DNA from: Anabaena minutissima FACHB-250
GTDB lineage: Bacteria > Cyanobacteriota > Cyanobacteriia > Cyanobacteriales > Nostocaceae
Reading direction: 5' to 3'
Length of the DNA stretch: 52,972 bases
Assembly: GCF_014697125.1 (NCBI RefSeq)
Contig: NZ_JACJRG010000042.1
Location: forward strand, 1 to 52,972
In this document: positions 8,318 to 17,362 of the stretch, piece after piece
How positions within the stretch are numbered: position 1 is the first letter of the stretch
How the letters are laid out: the number at the start of each line of letters is the position of its first letter
Position numbers and translations under genes: made by a program
The notes under the pieces: model-generated
Database searches by the model: none
What the model saw: the letters and a program-made list of their open reading frames with translations, nothing else
Told to the model about the DNA's origin: nothing

Positions 8318-8992
8318 ATGTCTTCTACCCCAATCAAAATTCTCTTAGTTGAGGATGATGAACTCTTCCGCCTAGGCTTGCGTGTGCGATTGCAACAAGA
8401 TAGCCTATTTGAGATTACGGCTGAAGCCGAAGACGGTGAAACAGCAATTGAATTAACTAAGCAATATCCTGTTGATGTTGTGCTTTTGGATGTAGGATTA
8501 CCAGGGATTGGTGGAATTGAAGCCTGTCGTCTGATTAAACAACAAAATCCCCCTTTACCTATATTAATCCTCACATCCCACTCCCAAAAAACCCTCATTG
8601 CCAAGTTGATTGAAGCTGGCGCACAAGGTTATTGTTTGAAAGGTATTGCGGCGGAAAAATTAGTATTAGCACTGCGTTCAGTGGCGAGTGGTGCATCTTG
8701 GTGGGATGAAACCGCAACCCAAGAAATTCGTTCTTCTTTTACAGCCAATACGTCACAAGTTGACTCCAACCCACAAATCGCTAATCCTCTCACCCAGCGC
8801 GAACAAGAAATCTTAGAACTGCTAGCAGATGCAAAAACCAATCAACAAATAGCTGAAATCCTCTACATTACACCCGGTACAGTTAGGGTACACGTCCATG
8901 CTATCTTGCATAAATTAAAAGTCAGCGATCGCCAAGCCGCAGTTATGATTGCTTTACAAAAACAATTGATCAAACACAACAAATTCCTTTGA
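8318..8992 (+). CDS. NarL/FixJ-family response regulator
   Basis: A 224-residue two-domain regulator. The receiver domain (about 6-122) has the acidic pocket EDD at 12-14 and the phospho-acceptor Asp58 in LLDVGLPG. The C-terminal LuxR-type helix-turn-helix (about 155-215) has LTQREQEILELLA and the recognition part TPGTVRVHVHAI. The start is the ATG at 8318; reading upstream only encodes heptamer repeats. It probably pairs with the kinase at 7043. That kinase is a HisKA type, whereas NarL regulators usually pair with HisKA_3 kinases. Target genes are unknown. Confidence 0.88.
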   Translation: MSSTPIKILLVEDDELFRLGLRVRLQQDSLFEITAEAEDGETAIELTKQYPVDVVLLDVGLPGIGGIEACRLIKQQNPPLPILILTSHSQKTLIAKLIEAGAQGYCLKGIAAEKLVLALRSVASGASWWDETATQEIRSSFTANTSQVDSNPQIANPLTQREQEILELLADAKTNQQIAEILYITPGTVRVHVHAILHKLKVSDRQAAVMIALQKQLIKHNKFL

Positions 8993-9074
8993 CAGTCCCC
9001 AGTTTAGATTTAGAATTTTATTTATTCCTATAGGTTATAACTATGATCTGTAAATTCATTTTACTTTTAGACTC

Positions 9075-9743
9075 ATGAAATCCCTGAAAAACATCGTCAA
9101 AATATCAATTTTACTGACTTTCATGACCTACATCCAATCACCCCCAGCGTGGGCGGATGTTTTACCTCCCGGAGAATCTCCAGTTTCTTACTGTTTCCAA
9201 ATAGCAAATCTTAATAAATATTCCAATTATTTATTAATTGCCCAGATAAAATCACAAAACCCCAGTCTACCAACATATAACAGAATTATCAAACAAGGTA
9301 AATGTTTGGAATTAAATGGGTATCGAGAGTATAGCGATATCTACGCCATCGAAAAATCTCAAGTGAAATCTCAGGATATTCTTGAGAGTAATGGAGATGA
9401 ATCTATTAAAGACTGGAATAGTAAAGCATCGCTTTTAATTCCTAGTAAAAATAGTATTTCTTCTTTGCGATTACTACCAGATAGATATGGAGTCAAAAAA
9501 GTCTCTGATATTTTAGAAATTGTGGCGATTACGCCCAAATTTATCGAATTAAAATATAAAGAAGTCATCTATACTTCTCAACTAGACACTTCAGAAATAA
9601 AAGCTTATCAAGCACAAGATAAAAGACCTTTACCTTCTTTTAATCATCAATTAAACTTTTTAAATTTGATAATCCCTGGACTATCCATAGTTGGCATGAT
9701 GCTAGTTTATAAAAAATCAAAAATTTTCAGAAACCGAAGCTAA
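9075..9743 (+). CDS. exported protein with C-terminal membrane anchor, unknown function
   Basis: A 222-residue protein I do not recognise. Residues 1-27 are a Sec signal peptide with a likely cut after AWA. A polar domain with two cysteines (about 39 and 76) follows. A single hydrophobic span near 193-213, followed by a basic tail (KKSKIFRNR), would hold it in the membrane with most of the chain outside the cytoplasm. It lies 82 bases after the response regulator and 11 bases before the next membrane protein gene, so it probably shares a transcript with the latter. Confidence 0.7.
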   Translation: MKSLKNIVKISILLTFMTYIQSPPAWADVLPPGESPVSYCFQIANLNKYSNYLLIAQIKSQNPSLPTYNRIIKQGKCLELNGYREYSDIYAIEKSQVKSQDILESNGDESIKDWNSKASLLIPSKNSISSLRLLPDRYGVKKVSDILEIVAITPKFIELKYKEVIYTSQLDTSEIKAYQAQDKRPLPSFNHQLNFLNLIIPGLSIVGMMLVYKKSKIFRNRS

Positions 9744-9754
9744 TTTTCAGAATA

Positions 9755-10726
9755 ATGTCAATATTTGTGGCTACTGTTTTAGTATTAATTAGTGCAATAT
9801 TATCTGTTGCTTTTCCTCTTGCTACTTACACATTTACGTTAGCAACATTTGGACTTACCCATGTTTTAACAGAACTACATTACGTTAATAATCGCTTTAG
9901 CCAGCGTCTTGGAAATGATTTGCGTTTGAGAATTAGCCAGTTATTATTACTAATCATTTGTTTTCGCAGCTTGCAAGTATTTGGATTAGTTTCTACTTGG
10001 GTAAGTATCCCCTTAGAATTAAGTTGTGTAATTGGATTAGTTGCACTTGTGATACCAGTATTAGTGAAAAAAGACTGGCGATTAGGAATTTTGGGGATTG
10101 CATTATGTGTCATTCTCGCCGTAGGAATATTTTGGTCAGCAACTCTCACGTTATTGTTGTTAGCTGTATTACATAACATTACCCCAGTGGGATTTATCGC
10201 TGAAAAATTGCGAGGTAGACAACGAAATTATGCTTTATTAGCCTGTTCTATAGTATTTATTTTAGTTCCCTTAGTTATTATTTCTGGACTCCTCGACCAA
10301 TTTTTATCTTCTATTGGTTTAGTAGACTTAAAAGCATCTTTATTTCCCGCAGGGGGGCTGGAGTTTCATTTGGGAGTATTTATACCACCGCAACTACAAA
10401 ATCAAGCGATCGCGATTCATGCTTTTTCCGCAGCAGTGTTTCTACAATCTATGCACTACGCCGTAGTTATTGGAGTCTTACCTAAGTGGGATAATCCTCA
10501 TCAATATAAAATAACTAACAGTTTTTTTCCTTGGTTAGTGGTGTTTTCAAGTACATTGTTATTTGTTGGTTTTACTGTATCATTCATCAATGCCCGTGCT
10601 GTTTATGGAATTATTGCAGCAGTTCATGCTTGGGTGGAAATTCCAATTTTGCTTCTAGCTTTAGCAATCCCAGAAAACAGCAAAATGAATTGTGAAATTA
10701 TTTCATCTCAACAATTTATAAATTAA
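9755..10726 (+). CDS. polytopic membrane protein rich in intramembrane histidines
   Basis: A 323-residue protein with about eight to nine membrane helices. Histidines sit in or beside helices in conserved-looking motifs: His36 and His42 in LTHVLTELHY, His140 in LHN, His205, His222, His234 in LQSMHY, and His291 with Glu295 in HAWVE. The pattern suggests a metal centre, as in membrane di-iron oxygenases or the Brp/Blh carotenoid oxygenases, but I cannot assign a family. It follows the exported protein by 11 bases. Its 3' end overlaps the convergent gene at 10703 by 24 bases. Confidence 0.7.
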   Translation: MSIFVATVLVLISAILSVAFPLATYTFTLATFGLTHVLTELHYVNNRFSQRLGNDLRLRISQLLLLIICFRSLQVFGLVSTWVSIPLELSCVIGLVALVIPVLVKKDWRLGILGIALCVILAVGIFWSATLTLLLLAVLHNITPVGFIAEKLRGRQRNYALLACSIVFILVPLVIISGLLDQFLSSIGLVDLKASLFPAGGLEFHLGVFIPPQLQNQAIAIHAFSAAVFLQSMHYAVVIGVLPKWDNPHQYKITNSFFPWLVVFSSTLLFVGFTVSFINARAVYGIIAAVHAWVEIPILLLALAIPENSKMNCEIISSQQFIN

Positions 10727-11059
10727 CAGCCCACCTAAAAACGAAGTTGTATTAGCAATCATGGATAAAAAAAATCCTTTTCGCCAATCTAACTTTAAAA
10801 ATATTTTATATAGAATACCTTCAGCAATTACAACTAAACTTTCTATCATTGCTACTCTCAGAGGAAATTCCATGTAAGGAATCAGTATTTGGTTACTTTC
10901 CCAAGCTAGGGGATGGGTAAAGAGGGTTGCAGCACACGCTAAAATTAACGCATTGTAGACATCCCAACGAGAACGTATTTGCTGGGTAATTCCTAGTATA
11001 ATTAACACTGTCGGTAGCTCAATTACCCAGGAAATCATTAATGCTAACAACTGCGTCAA
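10703..11059 (-). CDS. small polytopic membrane protein, unknown function
   Basis: About 118 residues with three to four membrane helices, including AMIESLVVIAEGILYK with two intramembrane glutamates. There is no upstream ATG. The TTG at 11059 has GGAG nine bases upstream and is my preferred start; TTG 11074 and ATG 11038 are alternatives. The 3' end overlaps the opposite-strand gene at 9755 tail to tail. It lies just downstream of the secreted protein at 11089, separated by a heptamer repeat, and may share its transcript. Confidence 0.6.
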   Translation of the reverse strand: MTQLLALMISWVIELPTVLIILGITQQIRSRWDVYNALILACAATLFTHPLAWESNQILIPYMEFPLRVAMIESLVVIAEGILYKIFLKLDWRKGFFLSMIANTTSFLGGLLIYKLLR

Positions 11060-11072
11060 GTAGCTTCGCTCC

Positions 11073-11100
11073 AATTAAAAATTAAAAATTAAAAATTAAA
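11073..11100. repeat. heptamer repeat AATTAAA x4
   Basis: Four perfect 7-bp units, AATTAAA, run from 11073 to 11100. The array overlaps the last codons and stop of the gene at 11089-11781, so its C-terminus is partly written by the repeat. Confidence 0.85.
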
Positions 11101-11781
11101 GACAATTAGTGGGGGCTTGTAGCTTGCTTGCTGTATGCTATGTGGAACAAATTTTTCGGCTGTGAAATATACTTCTGTTTTTAACCCTAGGGTATCGCGG
11201 CGATCGCTCCCTGCATTGACAATGATATGAGATGAACTAATTTTAGGTAATGGTGAGGTCAGAGAAAGATGAATTTCATCGTTGATAACTATTTTATTAG
11301 CCGAGATTTTTTCTACCTTTTTGATAGTTTTAACGCCAACATCACCATTGCGATAACAGAGTCTACCAAAGGCTAAACCAGTTACCTGTGGTGGAACTTC
11401 TAGCAGATAAAAGTGATCAGAGGAAAGCCATTCTTGCCAACTTTTTTCACCCCCACGACCGAGATAATGAATAGATGATTGGGGAAATTTTAACCAAACT
11501 TTGGCGGAGAGAGATTGGGGAAAAATAATTACGGGAATTGTTTTGTGAGGTTCGAGGGATATTTTTCTAAATAATGTTCCCCCACGATACTTAACTCCGT
11601 TCCCATCATATTTCTCGACTGCGATGACCTCCGGTTTCGCTGTTAGTGCTTTAGCACTTTTACAAAACTTTACACGATTGGCATCTTTTGATTGGAATGA
11701 ATTGATTTGAAAAAAAATGAGAAAACTAATCGAGATTAAACCTAATACTATGAGTATCCAAGCAACTCGATTAATTTTCAT
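11089..11781 (-). CDS. membrane-anchored or exported protein, unknown function
   Basis: A 230-residue protein with a basic N-terminus and one long hydrophobic segment (about 7-27), a signal anchor or uncleaved signal peptide, followed by a soluble, mostly beta-like domain outside the cytoplasm. Two cysteines (about 40 and 147) could form a disulphide. I do not recognise the family. The last three residues and stop codon lie in a heptamer repeat array, so the native C-terminus may have been altered. It is 27 bases downstream of the membrane protein gene at 11809, probably in one transcript. Confidence 0.65.
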   Translation of the reverse strand: MKINRVAWILIVLGLISISFLIFFQINSFQSKDANRVKFCKSAKALTAKPEVIAVEKYDGNGVKYRGGTLFRKISLEPHKTIPVIIFPQSLSAKVWLKFPQSSIHYLGRGGEKSWQEWLSSDHFYLLEVPPQVTGLAFGRLCYRNGDVGVKTIKKVEKISANKIVINDEIHLSLTSPLPKISSSHIIVNAGSDRRDTLGLKTEVYFTAEKFVPHSIQQASYKPPLIVFNF

Positions 11782-11808
11782 AACTATTCACCGACACGAT
11801 ATTAATCC

Positions 11809-12297
11809 TTATGACTGTTGCCAGCAACGGATAAACAGTGTACCACCTGCTACTAGCTTGATGACTTCTAGGAAGAAATAACTACCATGAAGCAGATTCA
11901 TCTCTGCGGGAATTGTAGATACTGTGTCAAATAAATTGAGATGAACACCAAGCGCACACATTTGCGGAGTTAATAGATAGGTGTTTAAAAGAGCGATCGC
12001 AAATAGTATAACTGCGAAAAGTAGAGAGTTAGTATTCCACTGATCATAAGTTTTTCTCCAAGCCAGTACACCAGTCAGAACTCCGGCGGCAAATAATAAT
12101 TCTAGGCGATTAAAAGCCCAAAAAATCACATAGCCAACGGTAGTAAAACCATCTTGGTTCATCATGCCAGAGAGATAAAGACTAGGCATAATTACCCAAT
12201 CTAATACGAGACTAGCACTTAGCCAAAAGCCAAGAGCAAGCAAGACAGCATTTTGCCAACTTGACCGTCTGAATTCAAATTTAGAAATAGTATTCAT
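11809..12297 (-). CDS. four-helix membrane protein, DUF4149-like
   Basis: A 162-residue protein (from ATG 12297) with four membrane helices. The first contains ALGFWLSASLVLDWVIMP and the second lies around NRLELLFAAGVLTG. The layout resembles DUF4149/TMEM205-like proteins. A GTG at 12357 would add 20 residues, but the added part is not hydrophobic and has no ribosome site. It heads a minus-strand group with the genes at 11089 and perhaps 10703. It is divergent from the DUF2808 gene. Confidence 0.65.
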   Translation of the reverse strand: MNTISKFEFRRSSWQNAVLLALGFWLSASLVLDWVIMPSLYLSGMMNQDGFTTVGYVIFWAFNRLELLFAAGVLTGVLAWRKTYDQWNTNSLLFAVILFAIALLNTYLLTPQMCALGVHLNLFDTVSTIPAEMNLLHGSYFFLEVIKLVAGGTLFIRCWQQS

Positions 12298-12469
12298 CAG
12301 AATAATTGCCTGTGTTGTACCTTTAGTTTCTAACCTCAACAGTAACTTTGACAACACTTATCAACTAAGTTTAACAAAACCTTGAAGCTTTAAGTAATAA
12401 TAGTGATTCTTGCAATGTATTAATAATAAATATTAATTTTTTTAGAGATTTTTGAACTAATATACCCGG

Positions 12470-12475
12470 TATAAT
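12470..12475 (+). promoter_or_regulatory. possible -10 element for the DUF2808 gene
   Basis: A perfect TATAAT at 12470-12475 lies 30 bases before ATG 12506. No convincing -35 box is seen at 16-18 bases, so this is only a candidate. Confidence 0.3.
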
Positions 12476-12505
12476 TGTGATCTAGTTGGTTATATCAATA
12501 AAGCC

Positions 12506-13072
12506 ATGCGCCTTGCAGTTGTATTGGGTACAGCGATCGCCACCACAGCTTTAATATGTAGTCAGAGTCAAGCGATTCAGCTACAAGACGGGACAGTGTA
12601 TTTTGTTCAACCGCCTCGCCTAGTCGAATCTGCAACTACCTATAATGAAGTCTATGTCTGGGGTGCAACCTATTATTTCACTGTCAGCGTGCCAGAAAAT
12701 GCGGGTGAACCCTTACAAAAGATGACGATTAATCAGCGTGAGGGAGTAGATCATATTCGTTTTGACCTGAAAAACACTATTGCCTTTGAGGGTACACGCT
12801 CACGCAGAGGTGAGAGTATTAGATTAAAAGATGTAACTAGCGATCGCAAAACTAGAACAGTATCTTTAATCTTTGACCCATCAGTATCACCCGGTAAAAC
12901 TATCACCATAGGTTTAAAACCCTGGCAAAATCCCTCATCTGGGGGTGTTTACTTATTCGGAGTGACCGCTTTTCCCCAAGGTGAGAAAACTCACAGTCAA
13001 TTTCTTGGTTTTGGCAGATTCCATTTTTATAACCATAGAAGTAACTATTCTCCCTTCCTTTATGGTTGGTAA
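12506..13072 (+). CDS. DUF2808 family exported protein
   Basis: A 188-residue protein with a signal peptide (about 1-23, cut after SQA). The mature domain starts with QLQDGTVYFVQPPRLVESAT and has the usual DUF2808 features: a beta-rich fold, a motif around LKNTIAFEG, and a C-terminal block around GKTITIGLKPWQNPSSGGVYLFGV. The family is largely cyanobacterial, found in periplasmic or cell-envelope fractions, and its role is unknown. It stands alone behind a divergent AT-rich promoter region. Confidence 0.85.
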   Translation: MRLAVVLGTAIATTALICSQSQAIQLQDGTVYFVQPPRLVESATTYNEVYVWGATYYFTVSVPENAGEPLQKMTINQREGVDHIRFDLKNTIAFEGTRSRRGESIRLKDVTSDRKTRTVSLIFDPSVSPGKTITIGLKPWQNPSSGGVYLFGVTAFPQGEKTHSQFLGFGRFHFYNHRSNYSPFLYGW

Positions 13073-13711
13073 TAATAATTCAAAATATCCTCCAGGTTAG
13101 GTTTATGGCGACCTAGGAAAACAAGCTACAAAATTCAAAAATAAATATATTGATAGGATTCATATTTGATTTTTAAATATACGTAGGCTTTGCTTATTCT
13201 ACGTTATTTAAAATGTTTTATATATCACTTATAATTTTTACGCCAGTATTTTTCATACTTAATCAGCTAGTAAAATAAATTACTCAATATTAGTAATTAT
13301 CCGCATTATGCAGTCATCTTCATCAAAATTTTAACTAAATTAAGCTTCTAGGATATCGCATATACAAAGTTAATATATGACTATCGGTAGATTTACACAA
13401 AGTTTTATTAACCTTATCTTAATTTAAGAGCTTTGCAAATCAAGCACTTCAGTTTTTACAGTCTCATGAACAAACCATTTCAGCCAAAAAAACAAATTTT
13501 TCTCGTTTAAATAAGCCTTGATAAATATGGTGAATTTTCAGGCTGATGGATCACATTTATACCCATCAGGCAATCATTATCATGTGTTAGAGCAATCATG
13601 TAGTACATAAAAGGGAAGCTTTTCCACCGCTAAGTTTTAGTGATTTATCGATCATTCCTCAACAGAGAAACAAAGCTGTGGTCAGGTATTTCGATACAAA
13701 CATAGACAATC
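13073..13711. other. 639-base intergenic region
   Basis: AT-rich with no ORF worth calling. The one clear structure is an imperfect palindrome at about 13181-13204, ACGTAG and CTACGT with 12 bases between, flanked by AAATAT and TTATTT. The region presumably carries the promoter of the gene at 13712. I see nothing else that can be supported. Confidence 0.5.
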
Positions 13712-14389
13712 ATGCAGAAATTAATTACCAACAAATCAATATACACGCATCAAAGCAAAATTGTTTTGCTAGTCACTTTAGTAACGATTATTCCGTTATC
13801 TTCAGTTTTAATAGTTGTTTATTTGACAACTGATTTAAATTTATCGCATTTGACAATGGATCAATCGGCGGTAGCGAATGTACCTCCCTACATAGGGTTA
13901 TTTTCTAATATTGGTATATTATTGTGGTGTGTATGTGCAGCAATTTGTTTATTTAGTTATGCGATTCTCAAAGTAAATAATCAAGCTCAAGAATATGCCA
14001 AATTTTTTCTATATTCTGGTTTGTTAACCACTTTATTGTTAGTGGATGATTTTTTCTTACTGCATGAAGTTGTATTTCCCAAATATCATATTAGTGAACG
14101 TATAGTATATGCAATCTATATGATTGTGTTCTCCTCATTTTTCATGAGGTTTAGAAAAATTTTCAAAAAAACAGAATTTCTGATTCTTTTAGCTGCAATC
14201 TTATCTTTAGGGCTATCTATAATTTGTGACACTATATGGCAAGGAATACCTACTTTTATAGAGGATACATTTAAGTTGGTGGGAATTACTACTTGGGTAA
14301 CTTATTTCATGCGGCTATGTCTGCGCGAGATTAGTAGCATATTGAATGTTTCACCTTTAAAAGAGCAAGCATCTTCTCTGATTAGATAG
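13712..14389 (+). CDS. six-helix membrane protein, unknown function
   Basis: A 225-residue protein with about six membrane helices. Acidic and histidine residues lie in LLVDDFFLLHEVVFP (about 109-123), and a second acidic motif, IEDTFKLVGI, precedes the last helix. The layout is loosely like ceramidase-type (CREST) membrane proteins, but the match is too thin to name. It is a single gene converging with the adenylate cyclase 11 bases away. Confidence 0.65.
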   Translation: MQKLITNKSIYTHQSKIVLLVTLVTIIPLSSVLIVVYLTTDLNLSHLTMDQSAVANVPPYIGLFSNIGILLWCVCAAICLFSYAILKVNNQAQEYAKFFLYSGLLTTLLLVDDFFLLHEVVFPKYHISERIVYAIYMIVFSSFFMRFRKIFKKTEFLILLAAILSLGLSIICDTIWQGIPTFIEDTFKLVGITTWVTYFMRLCLREISSILNVSPLKEQASSLIR

Positions 14390-14400
14390 ACACACAGTAT

Positions 14401-16992
14401 TTACTTTTCCTGAAAAGTCCAAACACCCTCATCCCACTCAGAAGTTGTTGGGGGTGATTGTAACCAATGCTGACAACGTAAAAGATACAACATCGCAGCT
14501 TTATCATGCTTATCTGCTGCTAAAACATTGGCAAATTCTGCTCTAGCTAAAGCAAATTCTTGTCGAAGATAATACTTACGACCTTTGTGATAATGCTCTA
14601 TTACTTGTAATTTCTCGCTACCAATAGGGTCTGAACGTAAACCCACTAATTCGTAGATAGCTACCGGCTCATTTCTACCTTTAACACGAATGTAGTCTAG
14701 TTCTCGCGCCCAAATATGATTTTGGCAAGGTTTAAAAGTATTATCACTGAGAATAATATCGCAACCATACTGCTTACTCACACTTTCCAAGCGAGATCCT
14801 AAATTAACACCATCACCAATGGCAGTAAATTCCATCCGTTTACTAGAGCCGATATTACCACTAATGACAGTATCAGAATTAATGCCAATGCCAATATTAA
14901 TTCTCGGTTTATTAGCAGCGTAGCGACGTTGATTAAATTCCTTTAAGCGATGGCGCATTTCGAGAGATGTTTGTACCGCCATCCAAGCGTGTTCTTCCAG
15001 AGGGAGAGGCGAACCAAACACAGCCATAATCGCATCACCGATGTATTTATCGAGAGTTCCTTTGTGTTTAAAAACAGCATCTACCATTGATTCAAAATAT
15101 TCATTCAGCATACTTACCACTTCTTCCGCTTCCAGATTTTCTGTCAAAGTAGTGTAGCCACGAATATCCGAAAATAAAATCGAAACTTCCTTGCGATCGC
15201 CTCCAAGTTTAGCATCATCTAATTTCAACAATTCTTCTGCTAATTCTTGAGTCATGTAGCGGTACATTGTACTCTTGAGGCGTTTTTCATCACTGATATC
15301 TTCCATGACTACCAGTGCGCCACAAACTTGCTGCGGGTCGCTAGCATCAGCAATAGTATTAATCGATAAATTGATACTGTGTTTTTCTGGTGCTGAACCT
15401 ATACTTAATAAGGTGCGGTCTGGGTAATATTGCTGACGAAGCTTCAGGTCTTCACCGTGTAAAGCATTACCATACCATTTACTAAAATCGCCTTCTTGAA
15501 TGGCGATCGCCTCATTAATTAATTTACCTTCTAAACGGTCTTCATCAGCCAATCCTAATAACCGTTTAGCACTTTCATTCGCTGCAATAATTGCTCCTGC
15601 TTTATCTGTGGAAATTACACCATTAGAAAGACTCCGCAGAATATCCCGTTGCATTTGTTCTTGCTGCTTCACTTTGGCAAATAACTGGGCGTTTTGCAAT
15701 GCTACCCCAGCTTGAATATTAAAAGCCTCCATAAATTCTTCATCATTGCGATCAAAACTTGCTTGGAAGCATTCAGGAGCTTGAGGCCAATCAACCGGAT
15801 TATAGTGTGGAAAATCCCCTGATTTCTTTTTATTGACTAATTGAGTTACGCCGATTAACTCTTGATCGGCGTTAAATACGGGCATACAGAGTAAACTACA
15901 GGTACGATAACCATTTTGCTGGTCAATTTGTTTGGCTGTTTCCGAGTCGGGATGGTTATACAAATCAAAAGGAATATTGAGTTTTTGACCAGAGGCTGCA
16001 ACTATACCAGCAAAACCCTTACCAATGGGGACTCGTAACTCCCTAGTAGAACCATCATCTTGAGTAATTTTAGTCCATAGTTCATGGCGATCGCAGTCTA
16101 TCAGCCATAAGGTACTGCGATCGGCGTTCATCAGTTCCTTGGCTTCATCCATTACCCGTTTGAGGGTATCTTCCAAGTCTAGACTGCTTTGACTCAAAGA
16201 CTTAACCGCCTTCATCATTGCAGCTGCGGCTCTTTGTTTTTGTGTCGCGATGTAAAAAGAACGTGACGACTCTAAAATCAGGCGAATAGAAGGGGCAAAT
16301 TCCTGAAATAAGTCTTCATCAACACCAGTAAAGCCAATAGTATCAATGCGTTCTGCCAGTGGCGCATCATGATTATATGTAGACTTTAATTTATTGAGTA
16401 ACTGTAATACTGCGACTAATCGCCCTTGTTCATTCAGTAGCGGTAAGGCCAGCATCGTGTAGGTACGGTAGCCTGTAATTTTTTCTTTTTCTTGAGCAAA
16501 TATAGAGCGTGGATCGTTATAAAAATCGAATGGAATATTAATTACTTTTCTAAAAGTAGCCACTTCGCCAGCGATTCCCTTATCGGCGGGGATACGAATT
16601 TCTAAAGAGCGATCGCCTTCTCCTTCAGCTACTATTGACCACAGTTCTTGTTTTTCCTCATCCAGTAAAAAGATAGTTGTCCGATCTGCTCCCAATAATT
16701 CCCCAGTTTTTAAGGTAATTGACTGCAACATTTCTTGCAGGATTGTTTCAAAACCCTGGGAATCTAACATCGACAGGGTTTGATGCACAATCTGTAATTT
16801 CTGCTCAACTTCTGTAACAACTTGTTTAAAAGTATCTTGAGTCAGGGGAGCTAGAAATGTCGAAATAGTCCCTTTCCGGCGGGCTAGAGTCCCCACTGGA
16901 GAAGCATTTACTGGCAAACCTTGATTTTCTTGATTGCGAACACCAATAATCAAATCAGCCGTCTCCCCAAAACTACGCTGTTGAGCTGACAT
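14401..16992 (-). CDS. cyaB2: class III adenylate cyclase with tandem GAF, PAS and TPR-like parts (CyaB2-like)
   Basis: Makes cAMP from ATP. The 863 residues read: GAF-A (about 65-235), GAF-B (about 265-435), PAS (about 450-560), class III cyclase domain (about 595-780), TPR-like tail. Both GAFs have the NKFDE signature of cAMP-binding GAF domains (NK...FTGVDE and NK...FDRNDE). The cyclase shows metal aspartates in LFSDIRGYTTL and IGDAIMAVFG, and FTAIGDGVNLGSR, consistent with a class IIIb adenylate cyclase. In Anabaena CyaB1/CyaB2, cAMP binding to the GAFs activates the enzyme. The GAF sequence agrees with what I remember of CyaB2. No membrane helix is visible. Confidence 0.88.
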   Translation of the reverse strand: MSAQQRSFGETADLIIGVRNQENQGLPVNASPVGTLARRKGTISTFLAPLTQDTFKQVVTEVEQKLQIVHQTLSMLDSQGFETILQEMLQSITLKTGELLGADRTTIFLLDEEKQELWSIVAEGEGDRSLEIRIPADKGIAGEVATFRKVINIPFDFYNDPRSIFAQEKEKITGYRTYTMLALPLLNEQGRLVAVLQLLNKLKSTYNHDAPLAERIDTIGFTGVDEDLFQEFAPSIRLILESSRSFYIATQKQRAAAAMMKAVKSLSQSSLDLEDTLKRVMDEAKELMNADRSTLWLIDCDRHELWTKITQDDGSTRELRVPIGKGFAGIVAASGQKLNIPFDLYNHPDSETAKQIDQQNGYRTCSLLCMPVFNADQELIGVTQLVNKKKSGDFPHYNPVDWPQAPECFQASFDRNDEEFMEAFNIQAGVALQNAQLFAKVKQQEQMQRDILRSLSNGVISTDKAGAIIAANESAKRLLGLADEDRLEGKLINEAIAIQEGDFSKWYGNALHGEDLKLRQQYYPDRTLLSIGSAPEKHSINLSINTIADASDPQQVCGALVVMEDISDEKRLKSTMYRYMTQELAEELLKLDDAKLGGDRKEVSILFSDIRGYTTLTENLEAEEVVSMLNEYFESMVDAVFKHKGTLDKYIGDAIMAVFGSPLPLEEHAWMAVQTSLEMRHRLKEFNQRRYAANKPRINIGIGINSDTVISGNIGSSKRMEFTAIGDGVNLGSRLESVSKQYGCDIILSDNTFKPCQNHIWARELDYIRVKGRNEPVAIYELVGLRSDPIGSEKLQVIEHYHKGRKYYLRQEFALARAEFANVLAADKHDKAAMLYLLRCQHWLQSPPTTSEWDEGVWTFQEK

Positions 16993-17362
16993 AGGTAATT
17001 TTTGATATAGCAGGATTAAAAAGTTAGAAATTCAACTAAGTGTTGCAGATGCAACTAGTGATTAGCATTACCCACAGTTTAATCTGTTGTTAACTCAGCG
17101 TCATCCTGCTTTACTCCTTGTTTTACCCTATAGCCACAGGAGCTGGCCGCATCTTTAAAAATTTATATACAACCACAACTACAGAAGATTGTAGTTAAAA
17201 AATATACTTTAATATGCAAGCGATGACTTGCTTGAATGGCTATACCTGTGGACTATAGATATATGATTCCCTATGACTGAGTAAAACTAACACTTCTCGG
17301 ACGAACTTGTGAAATGATGTACTTAATAAGCTGCATCCCTTTAAACATCAAGAGAGGTATCA
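16993..17362. other. 370-base divergent intergenic region with nested inverted repeats
   Basis: Lies between cyaB2 and the Rieske gene and must carry both promoters. CTATAGCCACAGG (17128-17140) and CCTGTGGACTATAG (17245-17258) are near-perfect inverted arms about 130 bases apart. Inside, AACTACA and TGTAGTT form a small hairpin. This could be a decayed MITE. Confidence 0.4.
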
